Shown: positions 38,681-46,417 of the stretch, piece by piece | How positions within the stretch are numbered: position 1 is the stretch's first letter | Layout of the letters: each line of letters begins with the position of its first letter | Source of the DNA: Psettodes erumei | Lineage: Eukaryota; Chordata; Actinopteri; Pleuronectiformes; Psettodidae | Reading direction: 5' to 3' | NCBI GenBank assembly: GCA_016785225.1 | Contig: JAFBJZ010000855.1 | Location: 248,001-312,000, forward strand | Length of the DNA: 64,000 nt | Notes under the pieces: generated by a model | What the model saw: the letters and a program-made list of their open reading frames with translations, nothing else | Databases searched by the model: none | Told to the model about the DNA's origin: nothing | Position numbers and translations under genes: made by a program

Positions 38681-40264
38681 ATGCATGTGCGTGTGTGTGT
38701 GAGGGAGAGAAAGAAATAAAGAACAGGAAACTGTATAATGAGAATAAAAGCTAAAAAAAAAAAAAGAGGATTTTTGGTGTTTGTGCAAAACTCATGAGTT
38801 TTCCTACTGAAGCACTTTTTTATTTGTGGCCTTATAGGACCTGCGCTATTTTAAGTCTGTGAAGACTAGCCGAGGCCTCCTGCAGGAAGGGTGGATCGAC
38901 ACACAAGACCCCATCATGTGCTCCTACAAGCTGGTCACAGTCAAGTTTGAGGTCTGGGGCCTGCAAACACGTGTGGAGCAGTTTGTGCACAAGGTCAGGA
39001 TATAAAACTATGGGTTTTTTTGTTTGTTTGTTTTATGAAGACAAATTGGTAAAGGCCCTCACAAAAATGCTGTGTCCTTGCTTACCCAAACTTTTTGACC
39101 CATGTAGCTATCATTGTCAGTGCCAGTGGCGTTTTCTTTGTCTGCTCTGAAACCATGTGATACACGACCTGCTGGCCACGAACCAAGTCGCCGCTCACAT
39201 TTTACAGATCGCCTTGCACCTCCCCCCTTTTACCTTGGCTGCGGAGTTTCAACTTCATTTCTCCTGTTTCCTAAATCCATTTCACCGAGCCCTCGACACG
39301 GCATCTGTCCCTGGGTTCCCTGTCCTCTTCCCCGCCCAAGGCAGAAACACACACACAAACAGAGCCATTACTCACATGGTAACACCGGGAGTGACTCATA
39401 TTAATCACAGTCCTCCAGGGCTGAACAGAAATGTTTAGAACTTGAAAATGTTACGGAGGTCTTTATGGCCTTCATAATTGACTCATCCTGATTCATATCC
39501 TCTTTCCTTGAACTTCTTTGTTTCGTCTCTGCGTCCCTCTCCTTCTTTTTTTCCTCTGCGATCTCGCCTCTTATACTTACTCTTCCTTTCTTTTCCCCCT
39601 CCGCTTCTGCTCAGGTGATCCGAGACGTCCTGCTGTTGGGCCACAGGCAGGCCTTTGCCTGGGTGGACGAGTGGATCGGTAAGTTCATCCGTTAGTGGAG
39701 GTAATGCCGATGCTCATCAAACACTGTTCAGTTTGTAACTCTTCCTGAAAGTGCAAACAAGAACAAGAAACCTTTATAAGAAATGAAAATCTGTCTGTAT
39801 GGACAGGGAACACTACAACCTTTTGTTCTGTATAGCAATATGTCTGACAATGACAAGGCCATATCTAAGTCGATTTAAGAAGGGAAAGAGAACAAAATAA
39901 AATGGACATGGTGTTGCTATGCACACCCTCGTGTAATGTGTCCATTCCAACAGACATGACGATGGAGGAAGTGAGAGAGTACGAGCGCGCCACGCAGGAA
40001 GCCACCAACTTAAAGATTGGCTCCTTCCCCCCTGCCATCTCCATCACCGAGACCCCCCTGCCATCCAGCACCCGCAGCGGTCCCAACAGCGCCCCATCCA
40101 CTCCCCTCTCCACCGAAGCCCCCGAGTTCCTGTCGGTGCCAAAGGATCGCCCCCGGAAAAAATCGGCTCCAGAGACCTTGACCCTTCCAGATCCAGGCCG
40201 CAGGGATTCCATCTTCAAACTGCCCAGCTTTTTCTCCTGGAACTCCAGTCCGCAGCCGGAATGA
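9732..40264 (+). CDS. pitpnc1: Cytoplasmic phosphatidylinositol transfer protein 1 (RdgB-beta), nine coding exons
   Basis: Coding exons: 9732-9779, 28144-28292, 31659-31747, 32791-32798, 35430-35501, 37015-37110, 38838-38993, 39615-39678, 39954-40264. They join in phase to 330 codons plus TGA, against 332 residues in the long human form. The product is a class II phosphatidylinositol transfer protein, known to bind phosphatidylinositol and phosphatidic acid and carry them between membranes. The PITP domain fills residues 1 to about 245. It opens with MLVKEYRICMPLTVEE and keeps the family's headgroup-contact positions (T58, K60, N88) and KLVTVKFEVWGLQTRVEQF. Like other RdgB-beta proteins it has only one Trp (W194) where PITP-alpha has WW. 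The Ser/Pro-rich tail from about residue 250 identifies the long isoform and carries basic Ser sites (S298 in RKKSAP, S313 in RRDSIF). Exon 4 has only 8 nt. The start matches the family N-terminus. Confidence 0.95.
12542..12568. repeat. (CA)13 microsatellite
   Basis: This is an uninterrupted CA run in pitpnc1 intron 1, followed about 60 bp later by a short GA-rich tract. Confidence 0.95.
16030..16042. repeat. Poly-G tract of 13
   Basis: This is a run of thirteen G in pitpnc1 intron 1, immediately followed by ACTCGAATCCC. Long G runs are prone to assembly length errors and could form intermolecular quadruplexes. Confidence 0.9.
19168..19199. repeat. (TG)16 microsatellite
   Basis: This is an uninterrupted TG run in pitpnc1 intron 1. 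A shorter run lies at 20286-20303. Confidence 0.95.
23810..23995 (+). mobile_element. Fragment resembling a common teleost retroposon 3' tail
   Basis: The order of short blocks (a CTCTCCACC segment, GTGCTTGCTCATTG, a tract ending GGTCTTGACCTCGG, AAAGTGCCTTGGGATAA, then GAACAGGCGCTATACAGTA and AATGAAATTTGATTGG) matches, from memory, a dispersed 3' tail very frequent in teleost genomes (SINE/LINE-type, ending in GCGCTATA plus AAATTGAATTG units). No coding part or flanking duplication is visible. The family name is not certain. Confidence 0.55.
24765..24800 (+). mobile_element. Possible decayed repeat tail (TTTATTGATCC type)
   Basis: ACTTTATTGATCCCATTTG resembles the TTTATTGATCCC tail shared by many teleost dispersed repeats. 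The match is short, so this is weak. A similar remnant, ATCGATCGATCCCCAAAGG, lies in intron 2 near 28370-28390. Confidence 0.25.
24834..24877. repeat. Compound (TC)n(CA)n microsatellite
   Basis: A short TC run passes into CA repeats with one G interruption, in pitpnc1 intron 1. Confidence 0.95.
25041..25073. repeat. (TG)16 microsatellite
   Basis: This is an uninterrupted TG run in pitpnc1 intron 1, only 160 bp from the compound TC/CA tract on its left and of opposite dinucleotide phase. Confidence 0.95.
25795..25985 (+). mobile_element. Possible fragment of an LTR-type promoter
   Basis: This is a pyrimidine-rich segment with CACCTGTTCCTAATTTAGTC followed by TGTGTATTTAAGTCTCTG and a T/C-rich stretch. 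That arrangement, with TATTTAAG acting as a TATA box, resembles the U3/R region of teleost LTR retrotransposons recalled from memory. I could not find matching ends, a target duplication or internal coding sequence, so it is at best a remnant. Confidence 0.3.
30521..30542. repeat. (TG)11 microsatellite
   Basis: This is a TG run in pitpnc1 intron 2. Confidence 0.95.
30655..30685. repeat. (GT)15 microsatellite
   Basis: This is a GT run in pitpnc1 intron 2, 112 bp after the previous TG run; it continues into an interrupted GT-rich stretch. Confidence 0.95.
31748..32790 (+). other. pitpnc1: pitpnc1 intron 3
   Basis: The donor is ACAG|gtaatg and the acceptor tggtcag|AGTAC. I see no gene or transposon inside. 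It ends at the 8-nt microexon. Confidence 0.85.
32791..32798 (+). other. pitpnc1: pitpnc1 exon 4, an 8-nt microexon
   Basis: AGTACACG sits between a consensus acceptor (ctggtcag) and a consensus donor (gtgagt). The upstream exon ends in phase 1 with G and the downstream exon opens in phase 0 with TGC. Inserting these 8 nt gives Glu-Tyr-Thr and restores the family motif TITEYTCSFLPKF. Skipping it would shift the frame, so inclusion must be constitutive for a full-length product. I did not find another phase-compatible segment supplying EYT. Confidence 0.9.
33490..33775 (+). mobile_element. Degenerate copy of an abundant teleost interspersed repeat
   Basis: Ordered blocks (GTGGTCCTCGACCTGCATGG, TATGTAATCCCCCCAGTGTG, GTTTGCCCTGGGGTC, CTGCAGGGAGGTGTCCAGAA, ATCCTGACCAGAATCCC, GCTGAGCTCCTCACCCTC) match, from memory, a very common teleost repeat describing a run of GGGAGGCGTCCAGGAGGCAT-type motifs. 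The copy is diverged with stops in every frame. The family (perhaps LINE-derived) is not named with confidence. Confidence 0.55.
33825..34050 (+). mobile_element. Degenerate non-autonomous DNA-transposon-like repeat
   Basis: Features recalled from a frequent teleost repeat with TAATCGATTAAT-rich ends are present: CAGCAACTATTTTGACAATC, then TTCATTTTCAACCAAAAATG, GCTTCCCAATTGTGAAAATT and a closing region rich in GTCAATTAAT. The left end has ATGATTAGTCAATCAATC. The sequence is diverged and its terminal inverted repeats are not intact. It runs directly into the ATT microsatellite. Confidence 0.5.
34053..34097. repeat. (ATT)15 microsatellite
   Basis: This trinucleotide run in pitpnc1 intron 4 abuts the preceding repeat element, from whose tail it may have grown. 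Confidence 0.95.
34516..34590 (+). repeat. Exact 75-bp direct repeat, copy 1
   Basis: The 75 bp beginning GTGTCCTACATGAG and ending CAGGTTGGCAA recur base for base at 37853-37927. Sequence to the right of both copies is loosely similar (GAAGAAGG followed by CATGTC), while the left flanks diverge. This suggests two copies of an unnamed dispersed element, or a partial duplication within the gene. Confidence 0.9.
35502..37014 (+). other. pitpnc1: pitpnc1 intron 5
   Basis: The donor is AAT|gtgagt and the acceptor cctcag|ATT. It contains a short (CAGA)n run at 35871-35888 and no recognisable gene. Confidence 0.85.
37515..37554. repeat. (TG)n followed by GCACACACACGTG, partly palindromic
   Basis: A TG run of about 30 bp is followed directly by a short CA run, forming a smaller inverted repeat of the same kind as the one at 3698-3755. 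A (CA) run of 19 bp lies at 37663-37681. Confidence 0.9.
37853..37927 (+). repeat. Exact 75-bp direct repeat, copy 2
   Basis: This is identical over 75 bp to 34516-34590, in the same orientation, 3,337 bp downstream in intron 6. The absence of any substitution points to a recent duplication or insertion, or to gene conversion. Confidence 0.9.
38632..38700. repeat. (GT)24 microsatellite with interrupted GT tail
   Basis: An uninterrupted GT run from 38632 to 38679 is followed by CATGCATGTGC and a second GT run ending at 38700. It lies in pitpnc1 intron 6 and is the longest pure dinucleotide run in the window. Confidence 0.95.
38994..39953 (+). other. pitpnc1: pitpnc1 introns 7 and 8, flanking exon 8
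   Basis: Intron 7 (38994-39614) and intron 8 (39679-39953) surround coding exon 8 at 39615-39678. Splice sites are AAG|gtcagg, gctcag|GTG, ATCG|gtaagt and caacag|AC. Intron 7 is pyrimidine-rich towards its acceptor. Nothing else is visible. Confidence 0.85.
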
Positions 40265-41775
40265 GAGCGGGGCTGTGCCAGTGGTTGAACGCCCTTGACC
40301 TGCGGATCAGTGGAGGATGCCTGCCCAGCACATCCCACAACACCCCCCTCAGCCAGCTGAAGTGAAGGAGACTTTTCACTGTCCTGGTGATCCCAGCCCC
40401 CTCAGCAGACTCGCCAGTGTTACAGCAAAGCCAGCAGCCCTCAGGTACAGACAGGCAGCCTGACCACCACAGCAAAAGGTCCCGTGAGGACTAAAGGTAT
40501 AGTGCGTCCCATTGAGAGTCTAACAAATGCAGCTGGAGGCCACTCATTCTTCAGCAGCCAGCACCATGCATCAGACAGTATGGAGTCCAATTAGCCAGAC
40601 TGAGTGTAGCATACATTCCTGAACATGATTTATCCCACAGAACATCCCTTTTGTTCTTATCCAGGCTTAGTGTGTTGACAAGTTATGTTGAGATTCAGTC
40701 GCTGCAGACTTTATATGTTTTTCTCACTTGACCTTTTAAACATCACAGTCTCTGGCTTTATTAACTGCACTATGTTGTTTGACAGGCGGTATACATTTAT
40801 GTGGCGGGGCCTTTCTGACAGATCATTTTTTGGCCACTGTATCAGTTGAGTATTATGGTTTTTGCAGTCAGGTGTAAGGTGATTGTGTATTCTTGTATAT
40901 ATAGTACAGTATGAACATAAAGTAATCAGTAAAATGTCAGTTCTAGTATCCCGTGATGCTGCTGTTAGTAAGAATTGCTTGTGTATTTTAAAGGACTGGA
41001 CTATCTCCAGGTCACTACCTTCTTCAAGTGTTTATTTATTAGAGTGAGTTCTGTCTGCAGCAATGCAAACTTATTTAAGTAAGTGCATGGTTTTGACTGC
41101 AGGAGCTGCTTTTAAATAACTGTTACCTAAGTGTTTTCTTTGTTATCTGGGCCTCATACTTGATGTTGTGTTTTGTTTGTACGATGTCCAGCTGCTTTAT
41201 TCATTTCAGCATTTATAGTCGTTATGTTGATGAGTTTTGTATTGTAAACTGAATTAAACAATGTTGTGTTGATGATTGTGTAAAGTGTCAAGGCCACTTT
41301 TCCTGAATGGAATTAAAAATGATAAAGTGAAAATCACAAACTCATAACTTAAGGTAGTTATGGAAAAATTTTAGAGATGATGAAGTGCTCGTACATACTA
41401 AATATTTTTTATTTGTAAGACTAGTTTCAAAGACCAGATGTAGCTTTTGTTAATAATGATTTCAACAAATGCCGTAATCAAATGCAAATGCTAAACCTGA
41501 GAGCCTGTTATGTTGTGACCTGAAGCAAATCATTATTCTTCATTCTTACATAACAGATTTCATTTAGAATAACTGCTTTAAAGTTTTATATCTTTGGACT
41601 TCAATTTATATTCGCACACGTTCGAGCATAGTGTTGAATTTGCTGGCAAGAATACACAAGAAACACTTAAATGTAAAGTTAACATGCCCAGAAAGAGAGC
41701 TCATTGGGAGGCGCTCTGACGCACATGTATTCACACATGGCAGCACAAATAAAATTCACAAACATTCATGTAGCC
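40265..41775 (+). other. pitpnc1: 3' untranslated region of pitpnc1
   Basis: AT-rich sequence after the TGA at 40262-40264, with no reading frame of note. Candidate poly(A) hexamers are ATTAAA at 41253 and 41312 and the canonical AATAAA at 41748-41753. Which is used is not decidable from sequence; the last would bring the 3' end within about 50 bp of the slc25a19 3' end on the other strand. Confidence 0.65.
41748..41753 (+). terminator. pitpnc1: AATAAA poly(A) signal, probable distal site of pitpnc1
   Basis: This is the only canonical AATAAA on the + strand in the roughly 1.5 kb after the pitpnc1 stop. It faces the slc25a19 signal at 41825-41830, with 71 bp between the hexamers. Confidence 0.5.
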
Positions 41776-41824
41776 TCTTGTAAATGGACAACGCAGACCT
41801 CAGTCTCGATAAAAACTTAAATCT

Positions 41825-41830
41825 TTTATT
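41825..41830 (-). terminator. slc25a19: AATAAA poly(A) signal of slc25a19
   Basis: TTTATT on the + strand reads AATAAA on the minus strand, about 550 bp past the slc25a19 stop. Another copy, met earlier by the polymerase, lies at 41909-41914. The 3' UTR is therefore about 41805-42381 or ends near 41890. Confidence 0.5.
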
Positions 41831-42381
41831 TCAAAAATAAGAACCTGCAAGTTAAGAGTGTTGGACAGGCATGTCATCACAAACACAAACACTTTTAAGG
41901 GTTTAACTTTTATTTAGCAGTGCATTCGGACTTTACCCAGGAGAAGACTTTCTTTGTCCACCACAGTACATTATTTAGTAAATAATAAATGCTCTTTTTT
42001 CCTGTTTGCACAACACCAACACATATTTTTTGGCTAAATATTCTTTTTTTTCCATTTAAAGACTGAATCAATGACAGCAAAGTTATGACTTGTTAATAAA
42101 AGTTGGAGCTTAAAATTTACAAAGGTCAGTACAGACCAAACAAAATATCTTCATGTAATGTATTAAATACATTATTTTAAAAAACACTGCTTGTACAACA
42201 CAAGGTGTAACGACACCACAAAACAAGTAAATGGAGGTTGTGTTTTCCTGTTCTCATATATACATATATAAAAAAATAAAAGCACCACTAAACATCGACC
42301 CGGTTCAGTGCAGAGAATGAGGCCTGTGTGTGTTTCTGATGTGCGGGATTTTGCCGGCATTACTACCTTTTTTCCCTTTCA

Positions 42382-44131
42382 TTATCTTTCCTCTACATTT
42401 TTGGCAAGGTCTTTTATTCTCCGTCTCTCCTTCAGGCTGTGCGTGACATTGAGGAAAAATTCATACCAAAAAAAGGTGAAGCCCGTTGACAGCGCGGCCT
42501 TCACAAGGCTGGGCGAGAGGCCTTTGAAGAAGCCTCGGACGCCCTCCTCTTTGGCTATTTGAACCACGCAGTCCACCAGGCCCCTGTAACGCCGTACCTG
42601 CACGAAACACAAGAGGTAATAATTAGACTTTGTACAGAAATACATGCTCCAGAAATGCGAAAGGGAGAAGAGCTTACCTGTCCAAAGTGAAGTCTGGCTG
42701 CCTCAAAGCCGCCCACCTGCAGTCTCTTCTTGAAGAGGTCAAAGGGGTACGTGAGTGTTTTGCTGATAATTCCAGCTCCACTGCCACACACCAGACTTCT
42801 CAGGTTTCCTTTGAAGTCGGGACATAAAACATTACAGTACTACTGGTACTACAAATAATGCGCATGTGCAGGACCAGACGTCCCGGAGCTTCACCGACCT
42901 CCTGATTTTCCAGCTTTGGGCGGCGGAGCCAAGAGGTTTTTAAAGACGTTGTAGAAGAAGAACTGCAGCCCGGCGTAAGGAAACACCGCCATGAGTGTCG
43001 GAGACAGGCCGCGGTAAAAAGTCAGCGCTCCCTCTGAGCGGCACATTGTGGACACAGCATGTCGCAGGTTCCTGTACACCTGAGGAGACAATTGAAACAT
43101 AAGATAGGGTTCTGGGACTAGGGATACAAACATTACCACCTAAAACAGGAAAGAGGAAATATTTAAGTCATTTTGTTGATGAAATTCATTAATACATTTA
43201 TTTTATGACTCTGAATTCAATGCTAATACTTTAATACACATCCTGCCAGTACTCTATAATAAGCACCAGACTTCACAATGGAAACTTGACCAGATATGAA
43301 AAGAAAAAGACAACAACCCTGCTTTGACTCACTTAGCCTTCTAAAAGAAAGAAATCTTTAGGTAGAGTTATTTTTTCACACCAACATGTCCCACCTTGGG
43401 TTCTCCCTGAGCTGCAAAGCGTGTCCGCAGTGTGTCCATGGGCTGGCAGACTACTGTAGCAGAGCAGGCCGCCAAGCCGCCGCACACAAAGTGAACTCCT
43501 GCTGTCTGACTGTCATACGCTGTCGACATGTGGACCGCCTCGGTCAGAAACTCAAAACTGGCAAACTGCAAAGCACACGCATAAGTGAATTGTATAAATA
43601 AAGGTGATCGTGTTGTTCGGATCATTTCGATATGTCTGTTTGTGTGAGCGCGGGTCTGCAGGCTCCACCTGGACAGCCCCGTAGCCGATGGAGAGGAGCT
43701 GTGCCGGGATGTGGCCTTTCCAGAAAGCGGAGAGCCCCTCCTCCAACCGAATGCAGCGAGTTGCCTGAAATATTCCCCAGTACTTCCCCTCCGGCATCTG
43801 CGGAGACACTCGCTCGATCTGCAGCTGGTGGGAGAGAGACACAGTCATTAAACATACAGGACTGTCCACACAGCATTAGACCTCCTCGCTCCTCCAAAGA
43901 AACCAGTAGTACATTGTAATGACATTTGTGAGGACCGGTGTAAAAGCAAAACTATGTGTTTCACTCTGACTGAAACAAGTTCAAAGTCAAAATTAGTACC
44001 TGAAATCTGATTTTGAGGACGTCGAATGGGCTGATGAGGGCTCGGGTGACCATCCCAGCGGCCGACCCAGCCAGCGCTGCCTCCTGCGGGGAGAGGGCTG
44101 CACCCTGAGCTCCCGGGTCGTAGCCCACCAT
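42382..44131 (-). CDS. slc25a19: Mitochondrial thiamine pyrophosphate carrier, six coding exons
   Basis: Coding exons in transcript order: 44131-44000, 43824-43669, 43565-43395, 43079-42899, 42808-42678, 42597-42382. They join in phase to 328 residues (human 320). The protein is an inner-membrane carrier of the SLC25 family that imports thiamine pyrophosphate into the mitochondrial matrix. Three carrier repeats are visible with signatures PFDVLKIRF (from P35), PMDTLRTRF (from P138) and PFDLFKKRL (from P235), each followed by the family's second half (for example EGLSAFWKGHIPAQ and EGVRGFFKGLSPS). The N-terminus MVGYDPGAQG and the motifs SIGYGAVQF and VHFVCGGLAAC separate it from other carriers. 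The start chosen is the ATG giving MVGYD; an upstream in-frame ATG lies in intron sequence before the acceptor at 44161. It is tail-to-tail with pitpnc1. Confidence 0.96.
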
Positions 44132-44160
44132 GTCCCCACGACAACAGCTTCCTGTTACCA
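44132..44160 (-). other. slc25a19: 5' untranslated part of slc25a19 exon 2
   Basis: On the minus strand a good acceptor (tctgcctgcag) ends at 44161, 29 nt before the start codon, so the first coding exon begins with 29 untranslated bases. The splice partner is the probable non-coding exon at 44897. Confidence 0.7.
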
Positions 44161-44896
44161 CTGCAGGCAGAAACAATTCATCACTCGTGTTGCAGTGTCA
44201 GCTCTGTAAAATATCAACTTTAATTCCCTGAAATATTCAGGTGGTAGATCAGTTTCATGTGTTAATTTAACCAACACGATGGATTATTTATGAAATTAGT
44301 ATATATTCTGATTTCTCCCGTGTTATATACTAGGGGTAGAAGAAGTATACATTATTAAAATTATTATATCATTAAACATAATGTATATATCATGTTTGGA
44401 AAGCTTATGTTTTGGGATTATTGTATATACACTGCTGGATAGTTCAATGAATGACAGTAAAGGAATCATATAATATTAATTTGCAAAGTAAGCGACTGTC
44501 GAGGGAACATAGTTTATTAAGACACGCTGACGAATGCACGAGCAAGGAAAATGCAAGTACAGGTACTTCAAAATTAGACCTAAGTTAACTTGAGCAAATG
44601 TGTTGACTTACTTGCACTGTACTATACTCTACATCATCCTCAATGGACAACGTTGTGGATACTGAAGTTAACTCTAATGATGTCATAACGCCCACGTCTA
44701 CTCAAGATCGAATTGTCGAACTGTAATATGGTATATATACATTATATATATTAGTAATACAAACATGTGTGACTTGCTGTTAACACCAAATAAAGCAGCA
44801 GCTGCAGCTCGCAGAGGACACGCGGTGGGACCTTGAGAGATCTCTCTCTGCCGAGGCTCAGCCCTGCGCCAGGGACTCGGGTGAACAAGCACTCAC
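44161..44896 (-). other. slc25a19: slc25a19 5' intron
   Basis: AT-rich sequence between the inferred donor AAG|gtgagt (44896-44891) and the acceptor at 44161. No gene or named repeat is visible. Confidence 0.6.
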
Positions 44897-45000
44897 CTTG
44901 GAATTAAAGTCCGTCATAAATACAACGACAGCTACTAGGCTGAACCCGGACAAATACAATCCAGCATTATCAGGACAACATCAGATCTTGACCGGCACGA
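44897..45000 (-). other. slc25a19: Probable non-coding first exon of slc25a19
   Basis: A consensus donor (AAG|gtgagt on the minus strand) at 44897/44896 lies the right distance upstream of the coding exon acceptor. The 5' limit is unknown; 45000 is a placeholder. The exon is inferred from one splice site and from the gene's position next to a divergent neighbour. Confidence 0.45.
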
Positions 45001-45605
45001 AACGATATGGATATTACTTCCGGGTCATAAAAGGAATCGCGTCACTGCCCCTCCTGTCAAAGAAGAACTATCTCACCAAGATACATCACTACGTCGCCAC
45101 CAACCGTCTGTATATGATCACAGACACGCCCATCCCTCTGTCTAGCGGTAAACTCTTAATTTGAACGTCACTACACGATGGATTTCTGTGATATTATTTT
45201 TGACTTGACTGTCCCCAGTAGTCAGTACGTAACTACACCTCTGCATCAATCTCATTTGGAATTTATCCATCACAACGAGCCTTTATTCTACTTAATGCAG
45301 GCCTTTTAAAATCAAGTAAATTATTTATTTTTTATACTATATATCCCTCTTGTCATGTGAATAATATGTTATGTCCGGTTGAAACCTTCAAAAATGTTGT
45401 ACGACCAACGGAATTCAGAAAATACATGTGAACGTTTCCTCGCCATCAACAGAAGTACGCGTAGTTCATACGTAAGAAATACGTTGTTTTTGGTGGCAGG
45501 GGTTCATCTTGACGTAACATTTCAGCTTTGTAAGGCTGCATCGGGTTAACGTCAACATCCACCCGAGAGAGACCAGCGTAAATGTGAAGAATTAGCGTCA
45601 AACAG
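45001..45605. promoter_or_regulatory. Divergent promoter region between slc25a19 and mif4gd
   Basis: The two genes run away from each other. slc25a19's inferred first exon starts near 45000 on the minus strand. A candidate mif4gd non-coding exon ends at the donor CAG|gtaaaa (45605). At most about 600 bp therefore separates them. No TATA box stands out. Transcription starts need experimental placement. Confidence 0.45.
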
Positions 45606-45968
45606 GTAAAAAAAACAACAACAAAAAAACTCATCCTGACATTTACATGTAAGTCGTTGATGTCCTTATTTTTTCTACTCGATATGAAGTTTTTCTTATA
45701 TCTTTGTTTTGACCGGCGCCTGTAACGTACAGAAGGATTGGTATTAAAACTTGAAGCTAACTCCTGTTAACATTGAGTTTCTACGAAGCACACAGGCTAG
45801 CTAGTTAATCGTTGGTTAACGTTATCTGCAACAGTGTTTGCATCAAGACCACTAAAATGTATGAACGCTGCTCCCGTTAACCCAACGATAAACCAAAATA
45901 CTGTTACGCAAGCTGACGTTTAGCTAACGTTAGCGCTACATGTAGTTAGTCCAACTTCACTATTTGTA

Positions 45969-45994
45969 GTGTGTGTGTGTGTGTGTGGGGGGGG
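45969..45994. repeat. (GT)9 plus G8 tract
   Basis: A short GT run passes into a poly-G tract, upstream of mif4gd coding exon 1. A closely similar GT-plus-G tract lies in the next intron at 46527-46552. Confidence 0.9.
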
Positions 45995-46257
45995 CTTACG
46001 CATTGGTGTGTAAACTTTGCTAATTAGACGCATATTTTGTTGTTGTGGTGTGAGTTAACGCTACTGGTTTGGAGTATTGAGCGACCGTTTTTGTTGACCA
46101 CGGTTTGTCCCATGTAATCCCTGCTATCCCTCAGTGAATGAGCTGTGGGTGCAGCCGGTTTGATGACAGCACAGGATTTTTGCGGTTATTGTTGTCCCAT
46201 TAATTGTCCTCTGGTCTGTGCCTGTAATGCATTTTATGCCTGTGCTAACAGCAGAAC

Positions 46258-46258
<1 letters not shown>

Positions 46259-46291
<33 letters not shown>
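46259..46291. repeat. (TG)16 microsatellite
   Basis: This is an uninterrupted TG run just upstream of mif4gd coding exon 1, about 97 bp before that exon's acceptor (46387). Confidence 0.95.
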
Positions 46292-46292
<1 letters not shown>

Positions 46293-46417
46293 GGAAGAGC
46301 TTGCTTGCACTTCGTTTGAAAACACCTGTCAGAAGTTTGACTGCGCTACAATCCAATAGTCATGAAAATGTCATCTGATCTCCACAGCTTGACAGCTCCC
46401 AGGCGCCACTGTCTATA

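Larger units (their letters stand above)
37111..38837 (+). other. pitpnc1: pitpnc1 intron 6
   Basis: The donor GAG|gtgtgg is weak; a second in-phase donor CAG|gtcact lies 12 nt downstream. The acceptor is ttatag|GAC. The intron holds three GT/CA microsatellites, the second copy of the 75-bp repeat, and nothing gene-like. Confidence 0.85.

Noticed and set aside
43961..44176. An earlier in-frame ATG for slc25a19 (MFLPAVVTG...)
   Set aside because: That ATG lies before the acceptor at 44161, thus in the 5' intron; MVGYD is the family start.
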